Source of the DNA: Watersipora subatra | Taxonomy: Eukaryota; Bryozoa; Gymnolaemata; Cheilostomatida; Watersiporidae | Direction: 5' to 3' | DNA length: 64,000 nucleotides | Assembly (NCBI RefSeq): GCF_963576615.1 | Contig: NC_088717.1 | Coordinates: forward strand, 31,165,213-31,229,212 | In this document: positions 22,399 through 31,698 of the stretch, piece after piece | How the letters are laid out: the number at the start of each line of letters is the position of its first letter | Position numbering within the stretch: the stretch's first letter is position 1 | Notes under the pieces: model-generated | What the model was told of the DNA's origin: nothing | Database searches by the model: none | Seen by the model: only the letters and a program-made list of their open reading frames with translations | Made by a program: the position numbers and the translations under genes

Positions 22399-22715
22399 GA
22401 AGGAGAATTGTACAGATTTTAAAGGTAAATGGGAAAAATGTAGAGTTTACGTTTGATACTGGGGCTGAGGTGTCTATGGTAACCGAGGCAACAGCCAATA
22501 AGTTGAACCTACGGTTAAAGAAACCGTCGACAGTTTTAGAAACTGCTGATGGTAGTGAGTTAAAAGTGGTTGAAAGTGTAATAGTTAATTCGGAAAGCAA
22601 AGACAGGCATATTGATGCTGAAGTTCATGTGGTGAAAGGATTGAGAACAAACTTCTTGGGCATAACTGAGTTGAGGCAGCTTAAATTATTTGCTGTTGTA
22701 AATGCTGTTTTGTGA
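22395..22715 (+). CDS. Retroviral-type aspartic protease
   Basis: About 106 codons in the gag frame directly after the gag stop. The active site FTFDTGAEVSMV is at 22449-22484. A NFLGI segment near the end corresponds to the second conserved (LLG) motif. Lack of a nearby upstream ATG before the active site supports expression by readthrough of the gag stop. RT would normally follow. Here the frame ends at a TGA (22713-22715) overlapping the start of the next ORF. Confidence 0.8.
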   Translation, partial: LGRRIVQILKVNGKNVEFTFDTGAEVSMVTEATANKLNLRLKKPSTVLETADGSELKVVESVIVNSESKDRHIDAEVHVVKGLRTNFLGITELRQLKLFAVVNAVL

Positions 22716-23670
22716 AAGTAGGTTTGAGGCTGTTAAGGAGTGTAGAAGTATTAAGCCAGTTGAGCCGTTTTCGTTGAGAACCATTATTGCTAGGTCAAGT
22801 TATGTTTCAGATGATGTCGAGTTGCAAAACCTGACAAATAAGTCTGACAGAGAGAGCGAAGTTAAGAAAAGTCACACAGGTCAAGATTGGTGGACTTGTA
22901 AAACCAAGGGAGTGAAGAGTAGCGAATACGTAGAAATTGGGAGTCAACGGGGAACAGCCCAAGGCATCAGAGATGTGCAAGTGTCTATGGAGTATGATAG
23001 AGAACACGGTCACGATGAGGTAAGGGAAGGTGCTGAGAAAGTAGCTGAACCAGTGTCTGTAATGGAAAAGGTTTGCTCTTTTTTAGCCGAGGTATCTAGC
23101 AATGGAATGTTAGACAGAGAAGGTCATGAGAAAAAGGTAGCAGAGATTGAAAGAGAGGAAAGGGAGGTGCGGAGGAAGTTGAAGGAGAAATTGGCTAAGC
23201 TGAAAGCTAAACGGGAGACAGCAGTCATGGAATTGGAAAATGTCAAGGCATTCAGGGTAGTGGTGCAGGAGTTAGCCGAGGTTCAGAGAAGAATTGCTGG
23301 TAGCAGACCTGCACTGGTTGCAGGTGAGGTGGAGCTAGATAGGTCTGGGCCTATGCCAACTCCCAGCTCTGTGGTGCCATCCCCTGTGCAGCCGGTTACG
23401 GCTCAGGTGGAAACCTCCCACAGGAAGCCTGTCGAGCCTGCCTCTTACTGGGGAGAGCGAGGTAAAGACGGAAGAGACGGAGATGAGGTTGAGGAGTCAT
23501 TATTGACCCAACCAAAAGACTCCGGGCTAGTCAGGGTTGGTGGAAGTAGTGTTGGAGATGTTGGTGGAAGTAGTATTGGTAGTGACAGTGGTCACGGTAA
23601 AAGTACTGGTAGCTGCGGAGGTCAGGGTGATGGAAAAGCCAGTGCAGATTGGCAATGGAGCTGGCAGTAA
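22702..23670 (+). CDS. Unknown coiled-coil third ORF of the RT-less element
   Basis: A 322-codon frame starting at ATG 22702, overlapping the protease end by 14 bp in the +1 frame. Residues of about 120-200 form a strong charged coiled coil (EREEREVRRKLKEKLAKLKAKRE). A Pro/Val-rich linker follows (PTPSSVVPSPVQPV), then a Gly/Ser-rich tail. There is no RT, integrase, transmembrane or Env-like motif. I do not recognise it. It occupies the place of pol, so it may be an acquired gene, the leftover C-terminal region of a longer polyprotein, or a Gag-like accessory protein. The frame is intact, which argues it was maintained until recently. Confidence 0.6.
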   Translation: MLFCESRFEAVKECRSIKPVEPFSLRTIIARSSYVSDDVELQNLTNKSDRESEVKKSHTGQDWWTCKTKGVKSSEYVEIGSQRGTAQGIRDVQVSMEYDREHGHDEVREGAEKVAEPVSVMEKVCSFLAEVSSNGMLDREGHEKKVAEIEREEREVRRKLKEKLAKLKAKRETAVMELENVKAFRVVVQELAEVQRRIAGSRPALVAGEVELDRSGPMPTPSSVVPSPVQPVTAQVETSHRKPVEPASYWGERGKDGRDGDEVEESLLTQPKDSGLVRVGGSSVGDVGGSSIGSDSGHGKSTGSCGGQGDGKASADWQWSWQ

Positions 23671-23824
23671 CGAGAAGAGTACTTTAGATGGTGACACAGG
23701 GTCAGACAAGCTAGAGGCATAGCCTATGGAGACTGCCCTAACGGAGTCAGGTAACGAGCAACACAAGTAAGGTAAGTTACTACGTCTGCTTGTTGGTAGT
23801 GATGGAGTGGCCCAAAACAAAAAG

Positions 23825-23840
23825 AAAAAAAGAAAGGGCA
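23825..23840 (+). other. Polypurine tract of the RT-less element
   Basis: Run of purines ending AGAAAGGGCA just before the 3' LTR. Confidence 0.65.
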
Positions 23841-24049
23841 TGTTGTATTATGGCATTTGTTAGGCTCAGGCTATATTGGTGTCTGAGCTCAAGGCAGTAC
23901 AGGTGGTCTTGGCAATTACGGTGAGTGCGTAAAGCTAGTAGATTAGCTAGTGTAAGGCAGTATGGGGAAGGATATAAGGAAGTGTAACGAAAGACGGAGG
24001 CTTCTTCATCTTCACATCAGTACATGTAAGTACATCGATTTATACAACA
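23841..24049 (+). repeat. 3' LTR of the RT-less element
   Basis: 209 bp, starts TGTTGTATTATGG and ends TATACAACA. Confidence 0.9.
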
Positions 24050-24057
24050 ACAACAGA

Positions 24058-24198
24058 ATTGTAACAATGCTGAGTTCAGCGAAGGTGACTCAAAGTTCTC
24101 TGAGCGTCAGTTGATTAAAGATTGGGGCAGACAGGTTATGGTTAGAGCTGACAGGCGTCAGCAGCGTTTTGCTGCAGAGAAAGATAGGAGAATGGAGG
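24058..24198 (+). other. Possible exon next to the LTR insertion
   Basis: Directly after the 3' LTR, one frame is open for about 47 codons with a polar, Arg/Glu/Gln-rich sequence (ERQLIKDWGRQVMVRADRRQ). It ends at an AATGGAG/gtaaat donor-like site. No partner exon was found. Confidence 0.3.
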
Positions 24199-24862
24199 TA
24201 AATTTATCTTTAACTTTTGGTATCTTTTACATAAACTAACAGTAATAATTTTAGTGCTCATGAATACATCTACTAATAAGTAAAAATATAACTTTTCCTA
24301 TCACGAATGGCACGAATCATCGTTTCATAACCTTTTAAAGATGTGGTTGCCTCAAACTTGAGTTGATTTTAAAAGAAAGTATTTTTCTTTGTCTATCAGC
24401 TGATATGTTGTTTGTTGTGTTAGGCGATCTCATTATCAAGATGTTTGAAAACTAAAATCGAAAAAAATTGATCGCAGTAAAAGAGCTCAGGTTAAAAAAA
24501 ACATGCCCAGACTTGCCCAAAATGATATAAAGTGTGATACAACTTGTCTTTATCTCTCATATTCACATTGGTTAATGCGATAAAACTAGCCAGTGCTATG
24601 TGGCTCTATTGGCATATATTTTATTTTGTATTTGCTCATGTTGGCTAGAATAAAATTCTAAATCCAGATACAGTATTATGCATGTTTCAAACGCCTCAAA
24701 TAAAGGAAATTAAAAACTTGTCTAATTAACTTCTTCTAAATGCTGTGTAAACATTTGAGTACAGACTACCAATTCTACCGGTCTACAGTAATTAGTTCGG
24801 TCTACAGTAATTAGTTTTGTCGAGTTAGCTTGTTTTATCACGGCCTTTGTCGTTTGTATCAG
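24199..24862. other. No gene recognised
   Basis: AT-rich, with a tandem doublet of CGGTCTACAGTAATTAGTT near 24780-24816. Confidence 0.5.
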
Positions 24863-25065
24863 CCATAGATATAGTAAACTCTAGATATGCGAATAATCAA
24901 ACAAGTGAGGCCTATAATTAGCATGACGCAACGTCATGGTGATGTGCAAAGCGAATCAGCTGATCTATTAACTCCTATTGACTTAACACTAAAAACTGCT
25001 CAATTTTTCCATAGTTTGTGCATCTGAGACTGCATATTTTAATGAAAATATGTAAAACTTATATG

Positions 25066-26316
25066 CAGTAATACTTCAACTTACGAGTGCCCTAATGTAT
25101 GAGAAACTTGAGGTATGAGCCAGCTTTTAAGCAAGTTTTAGCACTAACATGCAAGCCATGTTTGAGATACGAGCACATGAGTCAGTTGCCAAGTATGTCG
25201 GAGGTGTTTTATGAGAACAGCATCACTCTGTATTTTTCAACTGCTCAGATTATACTTTTGTACCATGTTTTTGTGCGTGATTTTCAGTGCTGAATGATGT
25301 GAATTAGAAGTACCGTGTGTAGACCGAAAGTTTGCCAGTAAAAGAATAGATAATGCAAAGAAAAAGCGAATGATAACAATTGATATTAAACGGAAAACTA
25401 TTGAAAAATGTGCAAAACATGTATGCGTGATTGAGCTAGCTCAGCAATATGACAGAAATACATTCACAATTATCAAACACAAGGATTATATTCAAGGCAT
25501 TTAGTTTACAAAAGGACTAACCATAGTTTCTAAACGACGCAGCGATCTTCACGACCGCTGATGGAGAGACTGCTCAGGCGTTAGATGAAAGACAAACAAT
25601 TGACCAGTGACTGCGTAACTGAAACGATGCTACGTAAAAAGGCCGGAGCTATCTATCAAAACTATAAAATAGACATTCGGACAAGTTGGCTAGTGGTCGT
25701 GCATTAACACTTGGTGACGACACCTGTGTTCGTCCTGATCGCAACATGTTGAAAGGGCGACAAAGGCAAACGTCTTTAGATAGGTTTCTCTTAAAACGGC
25801 AGGCTGGTCGTGAGAGCGAAACAAAAGAAAAATTAGCTAACCAACGAGAAACTTAAAACTATGAAGGCCGAAGAAATTTTAATTACGTTAAGTTAAAGAC
25901 TAAAGTTTGCTTTTAGGTTTGCTTTTAAGTTTGTCTTTTAAGACTTGGATAAAATCCAAATTTTTCAAAGTCAACTGTTGTAATGAAGGATAACTTATCT
26001 CTCTCTCTCTCTGGCAAATGCTAGCATTAGCTGCTATTGTATGTATTTAATTTTACAATTTAATTAATCACATTTCCTTGCATTATTTTTTATTTGTTGC
26101 TTTTTGAAAGCATGTGGTAAGTTAGGACAATAACCAACATGTTCTTTCTGTTACAATATATTGTTTTGAGTGTTTTATTTGCATTTTTAGAGTATGGAAA
26201 CCAATCAATATATATTTAATTGTTCTATATATAAATAAACTGCACCAACATGCGAGTAAATTGACATACGAGCTCAGTCTCTGAACACATTAAGCTCGTA
26301 AGTCGAAGTATGACTG
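25066..26316 (+). mobile_element. Tigger/pogo element remnant
   Basis: The termini are inverted: CAGTAATACTTCAACTTACG at the left, and the reverse complement CAGTCATACTTCGACTTACG at the right. This CAGT...CTTACGAG pattern is characteristic of Tigger-type termini. The inside holds decayed pogo-type transposase. Confidence 0.85.
25354..25830 (+). pseudogene. Tigger transposase remnant
   Basis: The CENP-B-like N-terminal helix-turn-helix region is readable (KKKRMITIDIKRKTIEK, then ELAQQYDRNTFT), followed by GLTIVSKRRSDLH after a stop. Near 25745-25800 the typical C-terminal tail (GRQRQTSLDRFLLKR) appears. The DDE catalytic core between them is deleted. Confidence 0.8.
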
Positions 26317-26619
26317 TAATGACTTTGGATGAGAAAGGCAAGAATCTTACACACATGGTAATGAATAATAGCAATGATTTAGAAGCTTCTATATCAATGA
26401 TAATACAAAGAGTGACCAAATAGAAATTAAACTAATAACAAACTAATGAATCAAATGAGATTTAGAAGCAGTTACGCTGGGCCACTGTATTAAACACCCA
26501 TTAGACATGACTGAAAGTAACTAGACGAGATAGTTTTTGTCTAAGGTTGGTTGAACTAGATTCCTGCTTTGAAGCGGCATAGTTTATTCTGATTTTAGTA
26601 TAGCGATTTGCTATAGTTT

Positions 26620-27335
26620 TGAGTAGACTGTTGGCATGCACTGTACATGTAAAACCTTGATTGAGGTTATGTAATAAGACATATATGTTATTGTCTGTGA
26701 TGTTACTTGTTTAAAAGCTCTCTGTGTGATACCATAGCTCTCCATGTGTGAACGTAGGCACTTTTCTGCAGCAATACATATTTGGCCTATCAATCTGGTC
26801 ACCAATCCTCCTCTGTTTTCAACTGAGATTAGGGTTATGTCATCACTATTTCTACTTCCCACTACTTCTACATCAGTCAAGAACTTGATACACTCATCAC
26901 ATTTGAGTTAGAAAATAATCCTCATCACCGAACTCCTCATCTTCACCTTCCTCAGCTTTTGTCTTGTTTTTCTTTTTCTTTCTAGCCAGAGAATGTAGCA
27001 GGAGTTGGCCAGTTTTTTCAGCCCTGCTCACATCCAGATCAATACAGTTAACATTGGGACTTGGTGTGATATCTGCTTTTATGAACAGTGCTCGAAGTGC
27101 AGATCTAAAGCACTGCACATCCAGGTTATTGTCATTGCCACCCTTAGATCGTATTGTGAAAAACAGAATCTCAATGTGATCCTGGTTGATCTTAAAGGTT
27201 AGGAAGTAGTTGATGTAAGGGTAGTTGCTGAAAAGATATTGAGCAATGCCATGTACAGATTTGGCTGCTGACTCAAAACCAATGACGAAATGATGATGAT
27301 TTTCCTATTATTTTCCACTAGCAGCTTTCAGCTTG
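26620..27335 (-). pseudogene. P-element/THAP9-type transposase C-terminal remnant
   Basis: On the minus strand the segments appear in order: LTFKINQDHIEILFS (about 27170-27215), GGNDNNLDVQCFRSALRALF after a frameshift, KCDECIKFLTD near 26870-26905, and SVENRGGLV near 26800. The N-Q-D-H-x-E-x-x-F-S block and the later CxxC...RGGL block are features I know from P-type transposases. The THAP domain is absent, and a frameshift plus stops make it non-functional. Confidence 0.75.
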
Positions 27336-27686
27336 GTGTCTTTAATCGGCATAGATAGCTCATGATATTGTTGAGAACTTGTTTTGAGTTGAAGTTCTGT
27401 CTTGTTATGGGCAATTTAAGATATACCTGGAGTGTTGTGGTCTCTTCTGATGACATTTCACTAAGAATTTGGTCTTATTGTTACGTTTATGACTTAAAAA
27501 CTAGCATGCCAAGCATGCTTCTACTACTAAACTTATTGCTCAATTGAAGGCTTTGATGCTGTGATGCACATCACTACGACGTAACGTCGTGAAAACAACA
27601 GCCAATTATAGGCCTCACTTTTGCTCCATTGTTATGATGGCTATTTGCCAATCTAGGTTTTACTATATCTATGGTACATGTATCAG

Positions 27687-28443
27687 CTAAATTCACAGTT
27701 GCTACACGCACACCGGAAACTAGCTCCTAAATAAAGTAGGCCCGTTGCTATCTTTGGGAATAATATGTTCAAATATGTCATTATATGTAGCGAAACCAAC
27801 TGCATCCCAAAAGTAATGTATAGTCTACGTTATCTAGTCATTATCAGTATCAATTTGTAGAAAGTTTTACTGGTCTCATTCGATTAGTTAATTCAAGTAC
27901 AAAAACATGGTTTTATGAGTTGACTGAAATAGTGAACGCAAAACAACGTAAAGTTCGTTGAAATCAATTAACCCATCGATTCTGGTAAAAGATTAATAAA
28001 ACCATTATTGCACCTGATTGACGGTTTGTGGACTCAGCTGTTTTCACTTAGTAGAGTGGAGCATAAAGTTTTGTGAACTTAATATTTGGTCCGTTGGAAT
28101 TGAGTCGAGCTATTCAAAAGTACCTGCCAATACAGCTCTGATCACGCTTCATAAATCCATCTATCAGAGAGGATTTTAGCACAGGTGATAACAGGGCTAT
28201 AATATATTCAATATGTTCTGCAAATCATGTTTTGCTTTGTCTTCAACAATATTATTTTATTATATAATTTTTACAAGCCAAAAAATTTTCATCCCAGCGC
28301 AAAGTTTTTATTAAAAACATCCATCCAAGTCGTGGCCATTCACATAGTTTCAGTTCATATAATAGGACAAAATGATCTACTGCAGCAAACTCACAAAAAA
28401 CATATTTATGATTTGTACAGCACACATTCGTGCACATTCAGCC
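27687..28443. other. No gene recognised
   Basis: Unique-looking AT-rich sequence between the P-like element and the minisatellite. Confidence 0.5.
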
Positions 28444-30230
28444 CACCTACTATCTACTACCTACTCTCTACTACCTACTCTCTATTACCTACCCTCTATT
28501 ACCTACTCTCTATTACCTACTCTCTATTACCTACCCTTTATTACCTACTCTCTATTACCTACCCTCTATTGCCTACTCTCTATTACCTACTGTCTATTAC
28601 CTACTCTCTATTGCCTACCATCTATTACCTACCCTCTATTACCTATTCTCTATTGCCTACTCTCTATTACCTACTCTCTACTACCTACTCTCTACTACCT
28701 ACTCTCTATTACCTACTCTCTATTACCTACCCTCTATTACCTACCCTCGATTACCTACTCTCTATTACCTACTCTCTATTACCTACTCTCTACTACCTAC
28801 TTTCTATTACCTACTCTCTATTACCTACCCTCTACTACATACTTTCTATTACCTACTCTCTACTACCTACTCTCTATTACCTACTGTCTATTACCTACTC
28901 TCTATTGCCTACCTTCTATTACCTACCCTCTATTACCTATTCTCTATTGCTTACTCTCTATTACCTACTCTCTACTACCTACTCTCTACTACCTACTCTC
29001 TATTACCTACTCTCTATTACCTACCCTCTATTACCTACCCTCGATTATCTACTCTCTATTACCTACTCTCTATTACCTACTCTCTACTACCTACTCTCTA
29101 TTACCTACTCTCTATTACCTACTCTCTATTACCTACTGTCTATTACCTACTCTCTATTACCTACTCTCTATTACCTATTGTCTATTACCTACTGTCTATT
29201 ACCTACTCTCTATTACCTACCCTCTATTACCTACCCTCGATTACCTACTCTCTATTACCTACTCTCTATTACCTACTCTCTACTACCTACTCTCTATTAC
29301 CTACTCTCTATTACCTACTCTCTACTACCTACTCTCTATTAACTACTCTCTACTACCTACTCTCTATTACCTACTCTCTATTGCCTACCTTCTATTACCT
29401 ACTCTCTATTACCTACTCTCTACTACCTACTCTCTATTACCTATTCTCTATTACCTACTCTCTACTACCTACTCTCTATTACCTACTCTCTACTACCTAC
29501 TCTCTATTGCCTACCCTCCATTACCTACTCTCTATGACCTACTCTCTATTACCTACTCTCTATTACCTACTCTCTATTACCTACTCTCTATTACCTACTC
29601 TCTACTACCTACTCTCTACTACCTACTCTCTATTACCTACTCTCTATTACCTACCCTCTATTACCTACCCTCGATTATCTACTCTCTATTACCTACTCTC
29701 TATTACCTACTCTCTATTACCTACTCTCTATTACCTACTCTCTATTACCTACTTTCTATTACCTACTCTCTATTACCTACTGTCTATTACCTACTATCTA
29801 CTACCTACTCTCTATTACCTACCCTCTATTACCTACTCTCTATTACTTACTCTCTACTACCTACTCTCTATTACCTACTCTCTATTGCCTACCCTCTATT
29901 ACCTACTCTCTACTACCTACTCTCTATTACCTACCCTCTATTACCTACTCTCTATTACCTACCCTCTATTACCTACCCTCTATTACCTATTCTCTATTAC
30001 CTATTCTCTATTACCTACTCTCTACTACCTACTCTCTATTACCTACTCTCTACTACCTACTCTCTATTGCCTACCCTCCATTACCTACTCTCTACGACCT
30101 ACTCTCTACTACCTACTCTCTACTACCTATTCTCTATTACCTACTCTCTATTACCTACCCTCTATTACCTACCCTCGATTACCTACTGTCTATCTTTTCA
30201 GTCTACTACCACTCTCTATTACCTACAGTT
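28444..30230. repeat. 14-bp minisatellite, about 127 copies
   Basis: Consensus CTACTCTCTATTAC with point variants (CTACCCTCTATTAC, TGTCTATTAC, CTACTACCTACTC). Because 14 is not a multiple of three, each frame cycles through the same 14-residue peptide, and none of the three plus frames meets a stop over most of the array. The very long open frames here are therefore not evidence of genes. Confidence 0.97.
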
Positions 30231-31065
30231 TATTACTAAACATCAGAAAGTATTTATTGACTTTAAAGTTAACAACTTAAACAGTTAAACTTTTAATGGA
30301 AAAAGTATTATATTTCAGAGAAAGTTGAAAGTGATAGTGACAATTAGTTTTATTGCAGCATCCAAACAATTTCAATTTAGTAGAACCCATTTATACATGT
30401 ATTTATTGGGTTTCTGCCTGTTAATAAGTAACTTCAAAGCAATGCAAATACGAACTGCAGGCAACTTAACTCAACACATAAAAATATATTAGACAAAGCC
30501 ATCAATAACTGTACAAGTGAGTCTGGTTTTTAACCATAATAATTCGCCAAAAATTGTTTTGTACATCTACATGTAGATAAAAGTATATTCAAAACAAATG
30601 GGAATAAGGGAAGAATTAAAATATGCTACATTCACAGCAGTAATTTATGTATTGGCAGCATTTCTCTAATGCATTAATGCATGAGATGGCAGTTATGAGC
30701 TTTTCATTTGTTATAGTAACTCCGTTTCCTTTTCAGCCTAATTTAAATGTGTTTATTTAAAATGGATGTAATGCATATTATCTCTCCTTGCTCGATAAAG
30801 ATATGATATACTATTTACATGCAGCTATTGCTATCTGCTGTTTTGCTGTTTCTACTACTAATATTAAATGGTATTGTAAACATTTATTTAAATTTTATTA
30901 TTATGCTTTAAACCATTATAATACATTAATTTTTCTAGAAATATTTAGTTATGATGGTACAAACTTTATTCAGGAATAAAACTGTGTGTGTTAGAGTTTT
31001 GGCTTTGAATAAAACAGGAATATAATAACCATAACTGGTAATAACAAAAACTGCTCCAGCCAGCC
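30231..31065. other. No gene; possible 3' UTR of the transporter gene
   Basis: AT-rich. A minus-strand AATAAA at about 30965-30972 could be a distant poly(A) signal for the transporter gene ending at 31538, but the distance is long. Confidence 0.35.
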
Positions 31066-31335
31066 CATGTACTAGTGGTACAACAAGCAGCTCACGTAAA
31101 GTGGTACAACAACTAACTCATGTACTTGTGGTTCAACAAATAGCTCACATACTAGTGGTACAACAACTAGCTCATGTAGTAGTGGTACAACAGCCAGCTC
31201 ACGTAAAGTGGTACAACAACTAGCTTATGTACTAGTGATACAACAACTAGCTCACGTCCTAGTGGTACAACAACTAGCTTATGTACTAGTGGTATAACAA
31301 CCAGCTCATTCATTAATGGTACAACAATACATGAG
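31066..31335. repeat. 27-bp minisatellite, about 10 copies
   Basis: Unit close to ACTAGTGGTACAACAACTAG plus CTCATGT, diverged between copies. Confidence 0.85.
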
Positions 31336-31537
31336 TTATAATTGTGGATGTGATATACTGCCTCGATATGTTCTTAGTTGCAAAGAAGCTGATTACCGAA
31401 TATGGCTTTTTCGATCTCCATTTAAAACTAAAACAGTTGAAAGACCTCAATCGTGTTAGAGCTCATCCAGTGCTACGGAAACCACTAAAAGCTCAAAGAG
31501 TATTTTTCGTCTGACTACGATGGTGGTGATAAATACT

Positions 31538-31698
31538 TCAGTTGATCCTAACATCTTGAAACTTAGTGTGGTAAAGAGCTATTTGAATTGTCTCCCCTGA
31601 GTGGATAATTGATGGCACAAGCTCGGAGTTTTCTTCTGCAGCAAGTGGAACGGCATCTATGAATATAGCACTTGCTGCCTCTTGCTCTTCCTGTGTAT
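31538..31698 (-). CDS. Probable terminal exon E of the MFSD6-like gene
   Basis: Acceptor ttatatatatgtag/ATACACAGG, then 52 codons to a TGA at 31538-31540. Its first two bases complete the codon left by exon D (G+AT = Asp). The peptide is acidic (TQEEQEAAS, AAEENSELVPS) with an IIHSGETIQIALYHTK end, fitting a cytoplasmic tail. The link rests on phase and strand. It crosses a 16,951-bp intron and needs transcript support. Confidence 0.6.

Larger units (their letters stand above)
20621..24049 (+). mobile_element. LTR retrotransposon lacking RT and integrase
   Basis: Two 209-bp LTRs differ at about 7 positions by eye, so this insertion is much younger than the Gypsy element at 11 kb. TGGCGCAGTTGAC after the left LTR fits a primer-binding site, and AAAAAAAGAAAGGGCA before the right LTR is a polypurine tract. 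The interior is only 3.0 kb: Gag with two zinc knuckles, a retroviral-type protease, and a third ORF of unknown function. No RT, RNase H or integrase motif was found in any frame. The element therefore must be mobilised in trans. Target duplication is unclear (CCGAC and ACAAC). Confidence 0.88.
24863..27678 (-). mobile_element. P-like (THAP-type) DNA transposon with nested Tigger
   Basis: Inverted termini share CCATAGATATAGTA (24863-24876 and 27661-27674, reverse), and both arms continue with GTGAGGCCTATAATT and an ACGTC...GTGATGTGC segment. TGTATCAG occurs directly before the left end (24855-24862) and again at 27679-27686. An 8-bp duplication is what P-superfamily elements make. A minus-strand P-type transposase remnant lies inside, which agrees. 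A pogo/Tigger element sits within it at 25066-26316. Confidence 0.7.

Noticed and set aside
22702..23670. Third ORF considered as an envelope gene
   Set aside because: No signal peptide, transmembrane segment or cleavage motif. It is a soluble coiled-coil and Gly/Ser-rich sequence.
28227..30288. Very long open frames of 371, 616 and 638 codons
   Set aside because: They are frames through a 14-bp minisatellite whose unit contains no stop codon.
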